From positions 124,001 to 188,000 of the forward strand of contig CAZTBW010000002.1 in the NCBI GenBank assembly GCA_964612555.1: a stretch of DNA of 64,000 nt, given 5' to 3'. The stretch comes from DAOLCO01 sp964612555 (lineage in GTDB: Bacteria > Bdellovibrionota_C > UBA2361 > SZUA-149 > DAOLCO01). Numbering within the stretch: the stretch's first letter is position 1; each line of letters begins with the position of its first letter. Shown one piece after another: positions 24,796-34,039 of the stretch. The translations under genes were made by a program, and so were the position numbers. The notes beneath the pieces are model-generated. The model ran no database searches and was not told where the DNA came from. It saw only the letters and a program-made list of their open reading frames with translations.

Positions 24796-25773
24796 CTAAA
24801 GACTCTTTCGTACCAGACGCTCTATATGTCCCTTCATGAATTCACTGAAAGCAGCTTTTGGCTCACCTGCGCTTGGGTGGAATTTAAGACGGTGGAGGAG
24901 AATGAAAGGGGCAAGGTACTGAAGATCATCTTCGGTTACGTAGTCTCTGGATTGTATGAGTGCATATGCCGAAATCGCACGTTTAAACATAAGTGCGGCA
25001 CGAGTCGAGGCGCCATATTGAAAAAGAGGGTTCCCTCTCGTGTCCTGAACAATTTCGACAATAGTTTTTAACAGTTCCTGTGGAACAGGAAGCTCGGAAG
25101 CTTCCTTTCTTGCCGAAAGAATATCTTCTCTGGTGACTACGGGAGTTACATGGGTTGACTTATGTTTAATCTCCTCGGCATCATTCAGAATACCAAGCTC
25201 TACTTCGGGGCTTACATAGGTCATTGGAACTTTCAGGAGAAAGCGATCAAGCTGCACTAAAGGCAGGGGGTAGGTGCCGGCAAGGTCAAGAGGGTTTTGA
25301 GTCCCAATTACAAAAAACAGTTCATCGAGCGGATAGGTCTGGTTATCTATGGTGACCTGCCTTTCCGCCATACACTCAAGAAAGGCTGCCTGAACCTTGG
25401 GACCGGTACGGTTCATTTCATCGGCTAGTACTATGTGGGAAAAAATTGGTCCATGTTGAAAATGAAAGGTGCCACTTTTTGGTTCAAAGATGGTGACTCC
25501 CAGTACGTCGGTTGGTAGGAGATCCGGAGTAAATTGAATTCTTCTAAAAGATACTACATGTGTTCCTGAATCTTTGTCTTTTTCCGAGGAGCAATCAATG
25601 AGACCCCCAAGTGTTTTTGCAAGAGTGGTCTTTCCGGAACCCGGATAATCTTCAAGAAGTACGTGACCATCACAAAGAAGTCCGGTGAGGACAAGATCTA
25701 TCGTATCTTCTCTTCCCCTGATTACTTCCCCAAGTGATTTCTTTAAAGTTTGAATGGTTTCAATTGCGTTCAT
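24796..25773 (-). CDS. MoxR-type AAA+ ATPase
   Basis: This 325-residue MoxR-family ATPase probably acts as a chaperone that activates partner proteins. It has Walker A YPGSGKTTL (Lys48), the MoxR motif RRIQFTPDLLPTDVLG, Walker B/sensor VLADEMNRTGPKVQAAFLE, and the sensor TQNPLDLAGTYPLPLVQLDRF. MoxR genes are usually beside DUF58 and transglutaminase genes, as here, but in the common order MoxR comes first; here it is last in the minus-strand series DUF58, transglutaminase-TPR, MoxR, with gaps of 15 and 23 bases. Confidence 0.92.
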   Translation of the reverse strand: MNAIETIQTLKKSLGEVIRGREDTIDLVLTGLLCDGHVLLEDYPGSGKTTLAKTLGGLIDCSSEKDKDSGTHVVSFRRIQFTPDLLPTDVLGVTIFEPKSGTFHFQHGPIFSHIVLADEMNRTGPKVQAAFLECMAERQVTIDNQTYPLDELFFVIGTQNPLDLAGTYPLPLVQLDRFLLKVPMTYVSPEVELGILNDAEEIKHKSTHVTPVVTREDILSARKEASELPVPQELLKTIVEIVQDTRGNPLFQYGASTRAALMFKRAISAYALIQSRDYVTEDDLQYLAPFILLHRLKFHPSAGEPKAAFSEFMKGHIERLVRKSL

Positions 25774-25796
25774 GCGGTGTCCTGTTTTTTTGTATA

Positions 25797-28700
25797 TTAA
25801 AAATTACCATATTTTTTCATAAAAGGTACTGTCGGGGGTATCGGAGTTAGCGGGTCTTCACGATGGCTGAATACTTCCTGTATGAATTCATTAAGCGCTT
25901 TTGGTATGTTATTTTCGTGTTCGGTGGTTTTTACTTCAATTGAGGTTATTTTTCTGTTTCTCATACGATCATATAGTTGAATGTGAATTTCCTTACCAGC
26001 GCTTTTTGATACAAGTACTCTGTAAGAAGCTTCAGTGGAGTCGGAAAGTATAAATCTTCTTTTTGTGAGATATGATCTGAGATCATTTCTGATGCTTTTT
26101 TCAATTCCCTCTTCAATGTCAAGCTGAACAGGAAGAGGTATTCCGTAAAGCCTGAGATGTGCGGGGCTGATTCTGTAAAGTGCCTCGATGTTTTCACTTT
26201 GCTCAAGTATGAGGCTTTTTTGCTTCCACCAGAAAAAGGTGTCTGTTTCAAGCAGTATTTTCAGAGCAAGATTTTCTGCCTGCATGAGACGTTCATGGTT
26301 TCGAAATTGTGAGTGAACTTCTTTTGCTAGAGACAGTGCTTTGGCGTCGTTTCCGTTTTTGAAATAATTTCTTGCAAGGTAATGTGAATAGTAGGCTGCG
26401 GCTTCTTTTCTTTTGTCTGTCTGGAGGAAGCGTGAAATTCTTCGTTCAAGAGAAGTGGTGTCAAAATGTGCAAGAAGAGATCCGAGCATGGGATAGGTGA
26501 TCATGGTATCGGTATGTCGAATTGAAAGGTCTTCAAAATCATCAAGCTCCTGTACCGAAAAAAGTTTTGCGGTTCTGTTAAGCCACCAGGCAGAAATTTT
26601 GTGTTTATAGGAAGAGGTACGGTTAATGAATGATTCAAATAAAGAGTCCGTTATGGTATCAAGAAGTCGTTCGGATTCGAGTTGATGCGCTTGTGCTAGG
26701 CTCACCCATGCGGCGAATTTAACATCGTTTTCATTCGTTCCGATCTTTCCAAACCACTGTTGGTCTGAAGCTGCCTGTGAGAGCAGACGGAGTGCTTCTT
26801 CGGGTTTGTTTAGAAAAATTTGTAATTTTCCTCGTGCAAGTGCAAGGATGGTTCTGTGCTCAGTGTCTTTTCTTTCGGGTCTCTTTGCATAGCATGCTTC
26901 AAAATCAGCAAGGGTTTGAAGCGCCTGAAAGATTCTGAGTTGATCGGTATAGAGTATGCTCAGGTTAATGCTGGGAAGAATATGCTCGCACCCGTCGGGA
27001 AGACTGAGAGCGGTCTTCCATGCGCTTTCAGCGTAATGATCTTGAAACAGTTCTCTGTACACCTCGCCCGCATTGTTAAGAGGGGTTGCAGCTTGTGAAT
27101 TGCCTCGCATGGTAAATTCATAATCAACTGCGCGGGAAAACGCATCCAGAGAGAGCTCTCTTTGTCCACTGACGGAAAGAAGGATGCCCAGAATGTTCCA
27201 GGTGCGTTTTGGGTCTGCTCCCTGAAGGAGCCCGAGTTTCGCCACTTCTATCGCTTCCTCTATCCGTTTGAGTTTCATAAGTACCCAGGCTTTTTGACCA
27301 GGGTACCATGCACTCTGATAAAGTTCTGCGTATTCATTTAGAACTTCAAGAGACTCCTCGTAAAAATCGAGGTTCAGAGCGGACTCTGCCACAAGATAGA
27401 GTAAGATAGAGTATTCATTTTGAAGCTGAAAATCCGAAAGAAACTCGGAACCCATAATCGTGTAGCGATTTTCAAACAGTTCACGTGCTTTCTTTAAATA
27501 GCGATAGGCAAGTTTGAAATGACCTACGTCAATCAGGTAATACTGCCCAAGATGGTAATAGGGTTTGTAGTCATTCGGGGTTAGGGAAAGAAGTTCTTCA
27601 AATTTTGCACGAGCATCTATGCCCCTCCCTGTTTGATATAAAAGCATCCCTTCGCGGAGTAAGCGTTCAGGTGATTTTTTCTGGTTTGGTTCAACGACTT
27701 CTTCTGCCCCGAGTATATAGTTGTCATCGTGTTCTATTCCCGGAATTGCATAAAGAGTGTCCGGGATGGAAATGCTTAAGATCATAAGGATACCGCGCAG
27801 AGTCCCGGAGCGAAAAAAGTAAGGGACGTACTTAAGAGAAATGGGATTAAGGTAACTGATGATCAGGAGAAGAAACTCTAAAGGAGACTTTGAAGATAGT
27901 TTATGGTTATTGAGCGGGAGTTTGTCATGTGATTTTGTGATTACTGTATTTGAGGACTCTATATAGGCTTTTGTTAATGGGTGAAGCGTCTTTATGCCAT
28001 TTTTGGAAAGTCTGAGAGCGTATTCCATGCGGGTTTCGCCATATTCTCGTGGGTTTCCCAAGTCTTCCAGAGTGCTTATCATGCCGAGATAGGAATATCG
28101 AAGTCGCTTGGAGGGGTTTTTGTAGATTCTCCAGATATGGCGCATGTAGAGTTTACATAGAAGGAGAATGATAATCACCATGCCAAGGATATAAAGAGGG
28201 TAGGTACTGAAAATCTTTGAATCCAGTAACTCTTCAATAGGGCTCTTTTTATCTTTCAGGGTTTCAAGTGCAGATTGTTCCCCAAGAAGCTCCTCAATGG
28301 GGTCAATTTCGCTCATTAGTTGTTCTAAAAGTGACTCGTCAGGAATCGCCACCTGATCGTTTTCAGCTTCAGCCGGGTTTACGTCAATTGCAATCCAGCC
28401 TCTGTCCCGAATATAAATCTCTGGCCAGGCATGCCTGTCTCCCATTTGAACAAGAATGTCTCCCCCTTTTGCATATTGAAGATCGACTAAAAAACCGGTG
28501 CCTATTCGGGAAGGGATGCCGGAAAGCCGAAGCAGGTACACGGCAGCATGCGCATAGTGAACGCAATATCCCCGCTTCCTTTCTGCGAAAAGATAAGGAG
28601 CAACGGGATCTCCACGAGCGCCAAGTTGATGTCCGGGCTTGAGCACGTAGATACTCTCTTTGGAGAGGTAATCGATTATGGAAAAGACTTTTTCCATTGG

Positions 28701-30074
28701 AGTGTCTGAGGTTTGGGTAATGGAGCGTGAAAGAGCGAGGTATCTTAAGTCCTCGTTATTTGCTGAAAGTAATTCTTCTTCCAGGGAGATTTCTTTTCTG
28801 GCAGTTTCAAATTCAAGAATATCATTACTTCCGGGAGCTCTAAGATAATAATTCCAGATTTCCTGAGACCAACGGGAGTCTCCCGTTTCCAGTTTCTTGA
28901 GAGATTCAATGGATTCCCTGAGGGCTAGTGATTGTACCGTGTAGGCGTATCTGAAGCGCCTCGGGTTCGGGTTTTTTATAGGTATAAACTCTACAGGGCT
29001 ATCAATGGCAAATGGAGATATTTTTTCAGAGAGCATGTAGACTGCCTGCTTGACCGGTTTTCTTAAAGAGGCATCCCCAAGAGTCTGTATGCTGGTTCTT
29101 TCTTCCGGATTGATATGAGGAGCATCTGTGTCAAAGTCAGAAGAACCTTTTACCATTTCCCTTCCACTAAAAGCGGAAAGCGCACCTTCTCTCAGATAGA
29201 GCATGCCTTCCCAGGGGTTTTCCTCGTAAGAGTTTAAGAGCCGAAGAAGTGCGGCAGGCTGGTTTGATGGTTGAGATGCTTCATTAAAACCAAGGTTACT
29301 TTCGCCGTCCTGAAGATTGGAAGATGGTCCTACTCCATTCATGACCTGAAAGAGTTCGGCATTATACCGTGAGAGTACGATTGATGCAGAGTAGCCGATA
29401 AGAACAAGAATAAAAAGAGTTACTATGGATGATAGTACGGGAGATGGAGCGCTTTTTTGAATGACGATTCTCTTGTTGTGTTTAATCGTTCTATGGGCAG
29501 CAAGTGCCGCATAGAGGAGTGAAAGAGTGGCAAAAAAGAAAGCCACAATGATCAGGAGTTGTTGAGGTTCCAGATTGAGACTCTGAAGCAGAGGGTGCTT
29601 CCAGGTAAGAGAGCTTAGCGCATTAGGCATGTCAATGTTGTAGTTTCTATGTCCACTAAGAAGTATGACGAGGATGCTCCCGGTAAGTACAATCTCAAGA
29701 ATCAAAAAGTTCGCCCTCGTCCAGAAAAAATAATTCTCAATAAATGAAACAAGATAAATAAAAATAAGGAGTGCTGCCTGAGAATAAAGAGTACCGGGGT
29801 AAAGATCGAGAGATGGGGTGCTGTTAAAAGCTGAGATTGATATGTTGATTAAAAAGAAAATACCTTCAAATGCGATCAGACATATAGAATGAAGGAGTAA
29901 GATTTTCTTTAGAGAAACGTCTTTTGCAAGAAAATAATTGGAAACAAAAAGACCCGCGGCAAGAGCAAGAAGTACATACCAGAATGAAACACCAAGTGGT
30001 ACCATTTGGGATACAAATACTCCAAGCGCTACTGCCAGGAGGTATCTGATAATTTTGATTATTGAATCTCGCAT
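25797..30074 (-). CDS. DUF3488/transglutaminase-like membrane protein fused to a long TPR region
   Basis: The 1425-residue protein begins with a membrane block (about residues 1-240, five to seven helices), then an extracytoplasmic transglutaminase core. Its Cys-His-Asp triad is visible: Cys504 in KRGYCVHYAHA, His548 in GDRHAWPEIY, and Asp564 in WIAIDVNPAE. A further helix (YPLYILGMVIIILLLCKLYM) and a DUF4129-like stretch follow, then about 650 residues of TPR/SEL-like helical repeats (for example LLREGMLLYQTGRGIDARAK, PYYHLGQYYLIDVGHFKLAY) and a small C-terminal domain. Normal family members end after DUF4129 near 650-750 residues, so the TPR half is a fusion. The enzyme could cross-link or hydrolyse periplasmic peptides; no substrate is known. 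Operon with DUF58 and MoxR. Confidence 0.82.
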   Translation of the reverse strand: MRDSIIKIIRYLLAVALGVFVSQMVPLGVSFWYVLLALAAGLFVSNYFLAKDVSLKKILLLHSICLIAFEGIFFLINISISAFNSTPSLDLYPGTLYSQAALLIFIYLVSFIENYFFWTRANFLILEIVLTGSILVILLSGHRNYNIDMPNALSSLTWKHPLLQSLNLEPQQLLIIVAFFFATLSLLYAALAAHRTIKHNKRIVIQKSAPSPVLSSIVTLFILVLIGYSASIVLSRYNAELFQVMNGVGPSSNLQDGESNLGFNEASQPSNQPAALLRLLNSYEENPWEGMLYLREGALSAFSGREMVKGSSDFDTDAPHINPEERTSIQTLGDASLRKPVKQAVYMLSEKISPFAIDSPVEFIPIKNPNPRRFRYAYTVQSLALRESIESLKKLETGDSRWSQEIWNYYLRAPGSNDILEFETARKEISLEEELLSANNEDLRYLALSRSITQTSDTPMEKVFSIIDYLSKESIYVLKPGHQLGARGDPVAPYLFAERKRGYCVHYAHAAVYLLRLSGIPSRIGTGFLVDLQYAKGGDILVQMGDRHAWPEIYIRDRGWIAIDVNPAEAENDQVAIPDESLLEQLMSEIDPIEELLGEQSALETLKDKKSPIEELLDSKIFSTYPLYILGMVIIILLLCKLYMRHIWRIYKNPSKRLRYSYLGMISTLEDLGNPREYGETRMEYALRLSKNGIKTLHPLTKAYIESSNTVITKSHDKLPLNNHKLSSKSPLEFLLLIISYLNPISLKYVPYFFRSGTLRGILMILSISIPDTLYAIPGIEHDDNYILGAEEVVEPNQKKSPERLLREGMLLYQTGRGIDARAKFEELLSLTPNDYKPYYHLGQYYLIDVGHFKLAYRYLKKARELFENRYTIMGSEFLSDFQLQNEYSILLYLVAESALNLDFYEESLEVLNEYAELYQSAWYPGQKAWVLMKLKRIEEAIEVAKLGLLQGADPKRTWNILGILLSVSGQRELSLDAFSRAVDYEFTMRGNSQAATPLNNAGEVYRELFQDHYAESAWKTALSLPDGCEHILPSINLSILYTDQLRIFQALQTLADFEACYAKRPERKDTEHRTILALARGKLQIFLNKPEEALRLLSQAASDQQWFGKIGTNENDVKFAAWVSLAQAHQLESERLLDTITDSLFESFINRTSSYKHKISAWWLNRTAKLFSVQELDDFEDLSIRHTDTMITYPMLGSLLAHFDTTSLERRISRFLQTDKRKEAAAYYSHYLARNYFKNGNDAKALSLAKEVHSQFRNHERLMQAENLALKILLETDTFFWWKQKSLILEQSENIEALYRISPAHLRLYGIPLPVQLDIEEGIEKSIRNDLRSYLTKRRFILSDSTEASYRVLVSKSAGKEIHIQLYDRMRNRKITSIEVKTTEHENNIPKALNEFIQEVFSHREDPLTPIPPTVPFMKKYGNF

Positions 30075-30089
30075 TCTTGTATTCTCTGC

Positions 30090-31382
30090 TTAGGCAATTG
30101 ATTCTATTTGTACTTTTACGTGTGGGTAGTCTACAGGAATTTGTATTTCCTTGTCAGGGGTGAACTTTGGTTTTTTACCAGTTGCTTTTCTGTGATTTGT
30201 GTCCGGGGTGGATGCAAGATGAAGCTGAATGTTTAAATCGGTAGCTTCCCTCATTATTTTATCAAGGATGTTTCTTCCCTCTGTGAGTTCCATTTTATTC
30301 AGTTCCTCACTCCGGGTACCGGAGATTAGCGCCTCATTAAAAAAAACTACGATATGCTGTGCTTCCTGATTTTTGTTTTTGAGATTTTCAATGAAATGAG
30401 TGAAGGCATTGCGGTAAGAACCTTCGTAAGAATTCCGGGGGGAGGCTTCTATTGAGAGGAGATTTGCCGCTTCATAGTCAGAGGCTATTTCGGGAGAACC
30501 CGAAAACCCTGTTCTGTAGATAATGTTCTGTCGTTCAAGCATGCGAAGATAGGAGAGGGCACAGCTCACAACGCTATCCTCTCTTTTTTGTGCCAGTACA
30601 AAAACAGCAACTTCTCCTTCCGGGATTATTGCAGGTTCGGGCTCACGTACCACAAGATTTCCTGAACGTGCATAAACCTTCCATAAAATCCTTTTAAGGC
30701 TGTCTCCTGCCTGATATGTTCTTATGTTGAAGAGATCCCCGCTTTTATTTTTTTGAGAAGTCTCGGTGTCGCCAAGCTGAGTGCTTGCAGCCATAATTGG
30801 TAGAGGTGCGATTTCTGATCGTGGGGTAAAGACCTGATACAACAAGGGTAATTCATGAAGCCATTTTCTTTTGCTTAAGCCGAGAATGTCTCCAAATTCG
30901 AGGATGTATCCCCTGGACTCATAGACCCCACGGTGCGGGAAGTGTATGGTGTCCAGGCATGTTCTTCTGCTGCTGGTATGCGAGGTGGAACCTCTGAGGA
31001 TGTGAGTTGTATGTCGAACATGTTTATCATCAATCGCTCTTTGTATTGATAAATAAAAGAATGGAGGGATTTTGATGTTGTTGACAGTAAAGCCAGTGCT
31101 GTTTTCTCTTCTGGAAATCAGCTCTGTGTTTTGATCTTGAGGTGAGATGCTGATTTTTTTTCTTATATAGGGTGCCGAGAAAATAAGAATGAGAGTAAAA
31201 AAAGTGAGTAGTATAAGTAGAGATATGCCAAGAATGCTGCTTACAAGATCAGAATATTCTTTTGCCAGGTAATAAAGGCAAAGGGCAGATATGCCAAGAG
31301 CTATGAATCCTCTGAGACTTAGAGGCGATATGAAAGCCAGTGTTTCAAAAAGCCGGGTTAGTTTTGCTGCTGTCTTTTTCAT
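30090..31382 (-). CDS. DUF58 family protein
   Basis: This 430-residue protein has two membrane helices near the start (LRGFIALGISALCLYYLA, LGISLLILLTFFTLILIF) and the DUF58 signature in two parts, FNIRTYQAGDSLKRILWKVY and ARSGNLVVREPE, preceded by the usual beta-rich region (HRGVYESRGYILEFGDILGL). The C-terminal part is VWA-like. DUF58 proteins occur with MoxR ATPases and transglutaminase proteins and are thought to be MoxR clients. It is the first gene of the minus-strand operon; a 155-base region separates it from the divergent UvrA-like gene. Confidence 0.85.
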   Translation of the reverse strand: MKKTAAKLTRLFETLAFISPLSLRGFIALGISALCLYYLAKEYSDLVSSILGISLLILLTFFTLILIFSAPYIRKKISISPQDQNTELISRRENSTGFTVNNIKIPPFFYLSIQRAIDDKHVRHTTHILRGSTSHTSSRRTCLDTIHFPHRGVYESRGYILEFGDILGLSKRKWLHELPLLYQVFTPRSEIAPLPIMAASTQLGDTETSQKNKSGDLFNIRTYQAGDSLKRILWKVYARSGNLVVREPEPAIIPEGEVAVFVLAQKREDSVVSCALSYLRMLERQNIIYRTGFSGSPEIASDYEAANLLSIEASPRNSYEGSYRNAFTHFIENLKNKNQEAQHIVVFFNEALISGTRSEELNKMELTEGRNILDKIMREATDLNIQLHLASTPDTNHRKATGKKPKFTPDKEIQIPVDYPHVKVQIESIA

Positions 31383-31537
31383 GGGTTATTAATTTGATGA
31401 ATGTTATGTCTTAGGGTTTTGACGTATTTTATGTTAATGTACATACTTTCTTTTACAAATAAAAATTAATTTTATCACGGACTTGCCAGTTTGATTCAAG
31501 TTGATATAGAGCAAAAACCATCTAATTTAGTGTAAAA

Positions 31538-33397
31538 ATGCAGGAACTACGAGAGCTTTATCGGGAAGTAATCCGCCCTTTGTTACCTGAAAAAGTTGTT
31601 TTTGTTTCTGATATGGATACCGCTATCCGTTTAAGAGATCATTTGCTTCTCTCGTATTTACTGTCAGCAAAAGATGAAATTGTCTTATCAAAACCGGTCG
31701 ATTTTGAAAAAAAGCTAAAATCCCTTGAACAGGAGAGGATGCTTTTTGCAAAAGATGATGAGCTGATCTCAACAGATTTTGTGGTTTTTGATCTGGAAGC
31801 AAGTTCAGGGAGCTTACCTGAATTTCGCACTCTTGGTGAAGCTTCCGGTATGCTTGATTTTTTGTATTCCTCTATTGATTCAAAGGGTGAATTTCTGTGT
31901 GATGAACCTTCCTGTAAAAATAAAAAAATCACAACAGAAGATATTATTACTGCTTTGGTAGAAGAGCCGGAAGATGAGAACATCGTCTATTTTATTGTCG
32001 AGGAGTATGAATCGGAAAATACCACAGTGACCCGCACAGATCAGACGCTTCTTTGGAAGATGCGGGAAGAAAAGCAAAGAGGAGTACGTCGGTTTTTTCT
32101 AAATGAATTATATTATACCAGTGATGATCAGAGAGATGAGACTTCACTTTTAAAAGGTGTAGGTAGATTAGGAGTTGTTAGAAGGAGTGTTTTTTCCGGT
32201 GCAGATATTAAAAAGCGTTTATTGGAGGAAGTTTCCTCTCATGTTCATTCGATAGATAAAAATTCTCAACTTTGGATATATAGATGTACGCTGCTTTCTT
32301 CAAAATCTGTTACTCTGAATGCCCGTCGTGCTCTTGATTCTGTCTATGAATGTTCCTTATGTAAGCGTTCTTTTATGCCGCATAAGGATAAGGGAGCGGC
32401 TTTTGAGAAAACTCTCAGGCTGATTTCAGATGCTTCTTCTGATTCCTTGTCTGTGCGTTGTATGCCTGAGAAGCGTTATGGACATTTACTCTATTCTGAT
32501 TGTTTATCGTCCTTATCCACGATAACAAAAAAGCTTCCGGAAGTTATCCCGAAAGACCTGAATAAAAACCTTGAAGGACTTTTTTTGGCGGGGCTTGATT
32601 CCGTCCCTCTTTCAGAGAAGTTATCCGAAATGGATGAAGTGCATGCGTATTTATTTTTATTGTACATATTTCAGGAAAAATCTCTTGATCGACATCTGTT
32701 TTTTCTTCCGGTGGATTGGGTGGAAGAGGAACAGGAAAAAATTTTCTGGAAACTTATTGCTTCAATCCGTCGACAGGGAGCTTCTTTTGTTTTTTATGGC
32801 GGGAGTGCTGAATTTCGAAAAAGAGCATTGAAAAGAAAATACTGTGCTGAGGTTGTTAGAGGGGGAGGTGCCGGTGAGAAGGTGAGAATCGAGGGGAAGA
32901 CAGGAATCAGCGGGAAGATAGGAATATCTGAAAATCCCCGAACACTTGCAGAAATCCTGGGAATCAGGAATGTGATTGCTTCTCTCTTTGGTTCTACTAT
33001 GGAAGCACGGGTTCAGGGACTGAGTGGTGATGATTTTTTTAGTAATGAAAGCCTTCTCTGCTTGTCTTGTATGGGGAAAGGTTATTATACTCATGCGTTG
33101 CCTCTTGGATATTCCTGTTGTAGCGTGTGTGCTGACTGTGAAGGGACTCAAGTTTCAGAGAAGTCAGATTTGTATCGTTATATGGGATACTCCCTGAGAG
33201 AGTTTTTGTCCGGGAGCTCTGCTGAGGTGCTGGATGAGTTTAGAGGTGTTGGTGAGTTGGGGCGGGCTTTGGAGGTATTACGTGACGCAGGTTTGACGCA
33301 CTACTCGCTGTCAAGTCGGGTGTTTGAATTGAGTTTTACGGAGAAGATGGCACTTTTGAGTGTTGTAAGTGAAGGTGCGGTAAGAGAAGGTATGTAG
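31538..33397 (+). CDS. Degenerate UvrA-like protein lacking ATPase motifs
   Basis: This 619-residue protein follows UvrA (about 940 residues) by eye along most of its length but has lost the ATP sites. N-terminus: EKVVFVSDMDTAIRLRDHLL stands where UvrA has VVFTGVSGSGKSSLAFDT. Residues about 150-290, from IVYFIVEEYESENTT to ECSLCKRSF, follow the UvrA insertion domain. LDRHLFFLPVDWVEEEQEKI, GASFVFYGGSAEF and EVVRGGGAGEKVRIEG parallel the region after UvrA's first Walker B. SENPRTLAEILGIRNVIASLF matches RSNPATYTG...IRDLFA (quoted in pieces). The C-terminal zinc finger is intact: C508-X2-C511-X19-C531-X2-C534, the UvrA spacing, followed by KSDLYRYMGYSLREFLSG. The signature LSGGE is ELSFTEK. It may bind DNA or partners without ATP hydrolysis (inference). 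An FMN reductase gene follows by 26 bases. Confidence 0.7.
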   Translation: MQELRELYREVIRPLLPEKVVFVSDMDTAIRLRDHLLLSYLLSAKDEIVLSKPVDFEKKLKSLEQERMLFAKDDELISTDFVVFDLEASSGSLPEFRTLGEASGMLDFLYSSIDSKGEFLCDEPSCKNKKITTEDIITALVEEPEDENIVYFIVEEYESENTTVTRTDQTLLWKMREEKQRGVRRFFLNELYYTSDDQRDETSLLKGVGRLGVVRRSVFSGADIKKRLLEEVSSHVHSIDKNSQLWIYRCTLLSSKSVTLNARRALDSVYECSLCKRSFMPHKDKGAAFEKTLRLISDASSDSLSVRCMPEKRYGHLLYSDCLSSLSTITKKLPEVIPKDLNKNLEGLFLAGLDSVPLSEKLSEMDEVHAYLFLLYIFQEKSLDRHLFFLPVDWVEEEQEKIFWKLIASIRRQGASFVFYGGSAEFRKRALKRKYCAEVVRGGGAGEKVRIEGKTGISGKIGISENPRTLAEILGIRNVIASLFGSTMEARVQGLSGDDFFSNESLLCLSCMGKGYYTHALPLGYSCCSVCADCEGTQVSEKSDLYRYMGYSLREFLSGSSAEVLDEFRGVGELGRALEVLRDAGLTHYSLSSRVFELSFTEKMALLSVVSEGAVREGM

Positions 33398-33423
33398 TTT
33401 GTGATTAATGAATATGGGGGAAT

Positions 33424-34032
33424 ATGTCTGATAGAATTATCGTAATTTCGGGAAGTCACAGAAAAGACTCGCAATCTGAAAAAATCGCAAATTTTATTAT
33501 TTCCCGGCTTAAGCCAAAAGGTGTTGACTCGGAGTTACTCTCTCTTGGAGCGAACCCGGTTCCTCTATGGGATGAAGATGGTTTAAAAAACCCCCAGTCA
33601 GAGTTCTCCCGTGCATGGCTTCCCGTTTCTGAAACATTGAATACGGCAGATGGTCTCGTAGTGGTGGTTCCTGAATGGGCAGGTATGGTTCCTTCGGGTC
33701 TTAAGAATTTGTTGCTTCTTGCTACAAGAGGGGAGCTTAGTCACAAGCCTGCGCTTATTGTTTCTGTTTCTGCCGGCATTAACGGGGCGTATCCTGTTTC
33801 AGAACTCAGGATGAGCGGGTATAAAAATTCCAAAATATGTTTTATTCCCGAGCATGTAATAGTGAGAAATGTAGCGGAGGTATGTAATGGCGTCACTCCG
33901 AAGAATGAACGTGATGTCTCCATTCGGGAGAGAATGGATTTTTCTCTTGACCTTTTGGTTGCCTACACTCGTGCCTTAAAAGAAGTGCGCTTTTCATCTC
34001 TTGATTTTTCAAAATATCCAAATGGAATGTAG
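33424..34032 (+). CDS. NADPH-dependent FMN reductase family protein
   Basis: A 202-residue flavodoxin-fold protein that probably reduces FMN or a quinone-like substrate with NAD(P)H. It has the phosphate-binding start IIVISGSHRKDSQSEKIA, the family block GLVVVVPEWAGMVPSGLKNLL (written here in part) and LIVSVSAGINGAYPVSELR. It is 26 bases downstream of the UvrA-like gene with a GGGGGA ribosome site, suggesting a shared transcript, and ends seven bases from the convergent argC. Substrate is not determined by the sequence. Confidence 0.85.
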   Translation: MSDRIIVISGSHRKDSQSEKIANFIISRLKPKGVDSELLSLGANPVPLWDEDGLKNPQSEFSRAWLPVSETLNTADGLVVVVPEWAGMVPSGLKNLLLLATRGELSHKPALIVSVSAGINGAYPVSELRMSGYKNSKICFIPEHVIVRNVAEVCNGVTPKNERDVSIRERMDFSLDLLVAYTRALKEVRFSSLDFSKYPNGM

Positions 34033-34039
34033 GTGTTTA

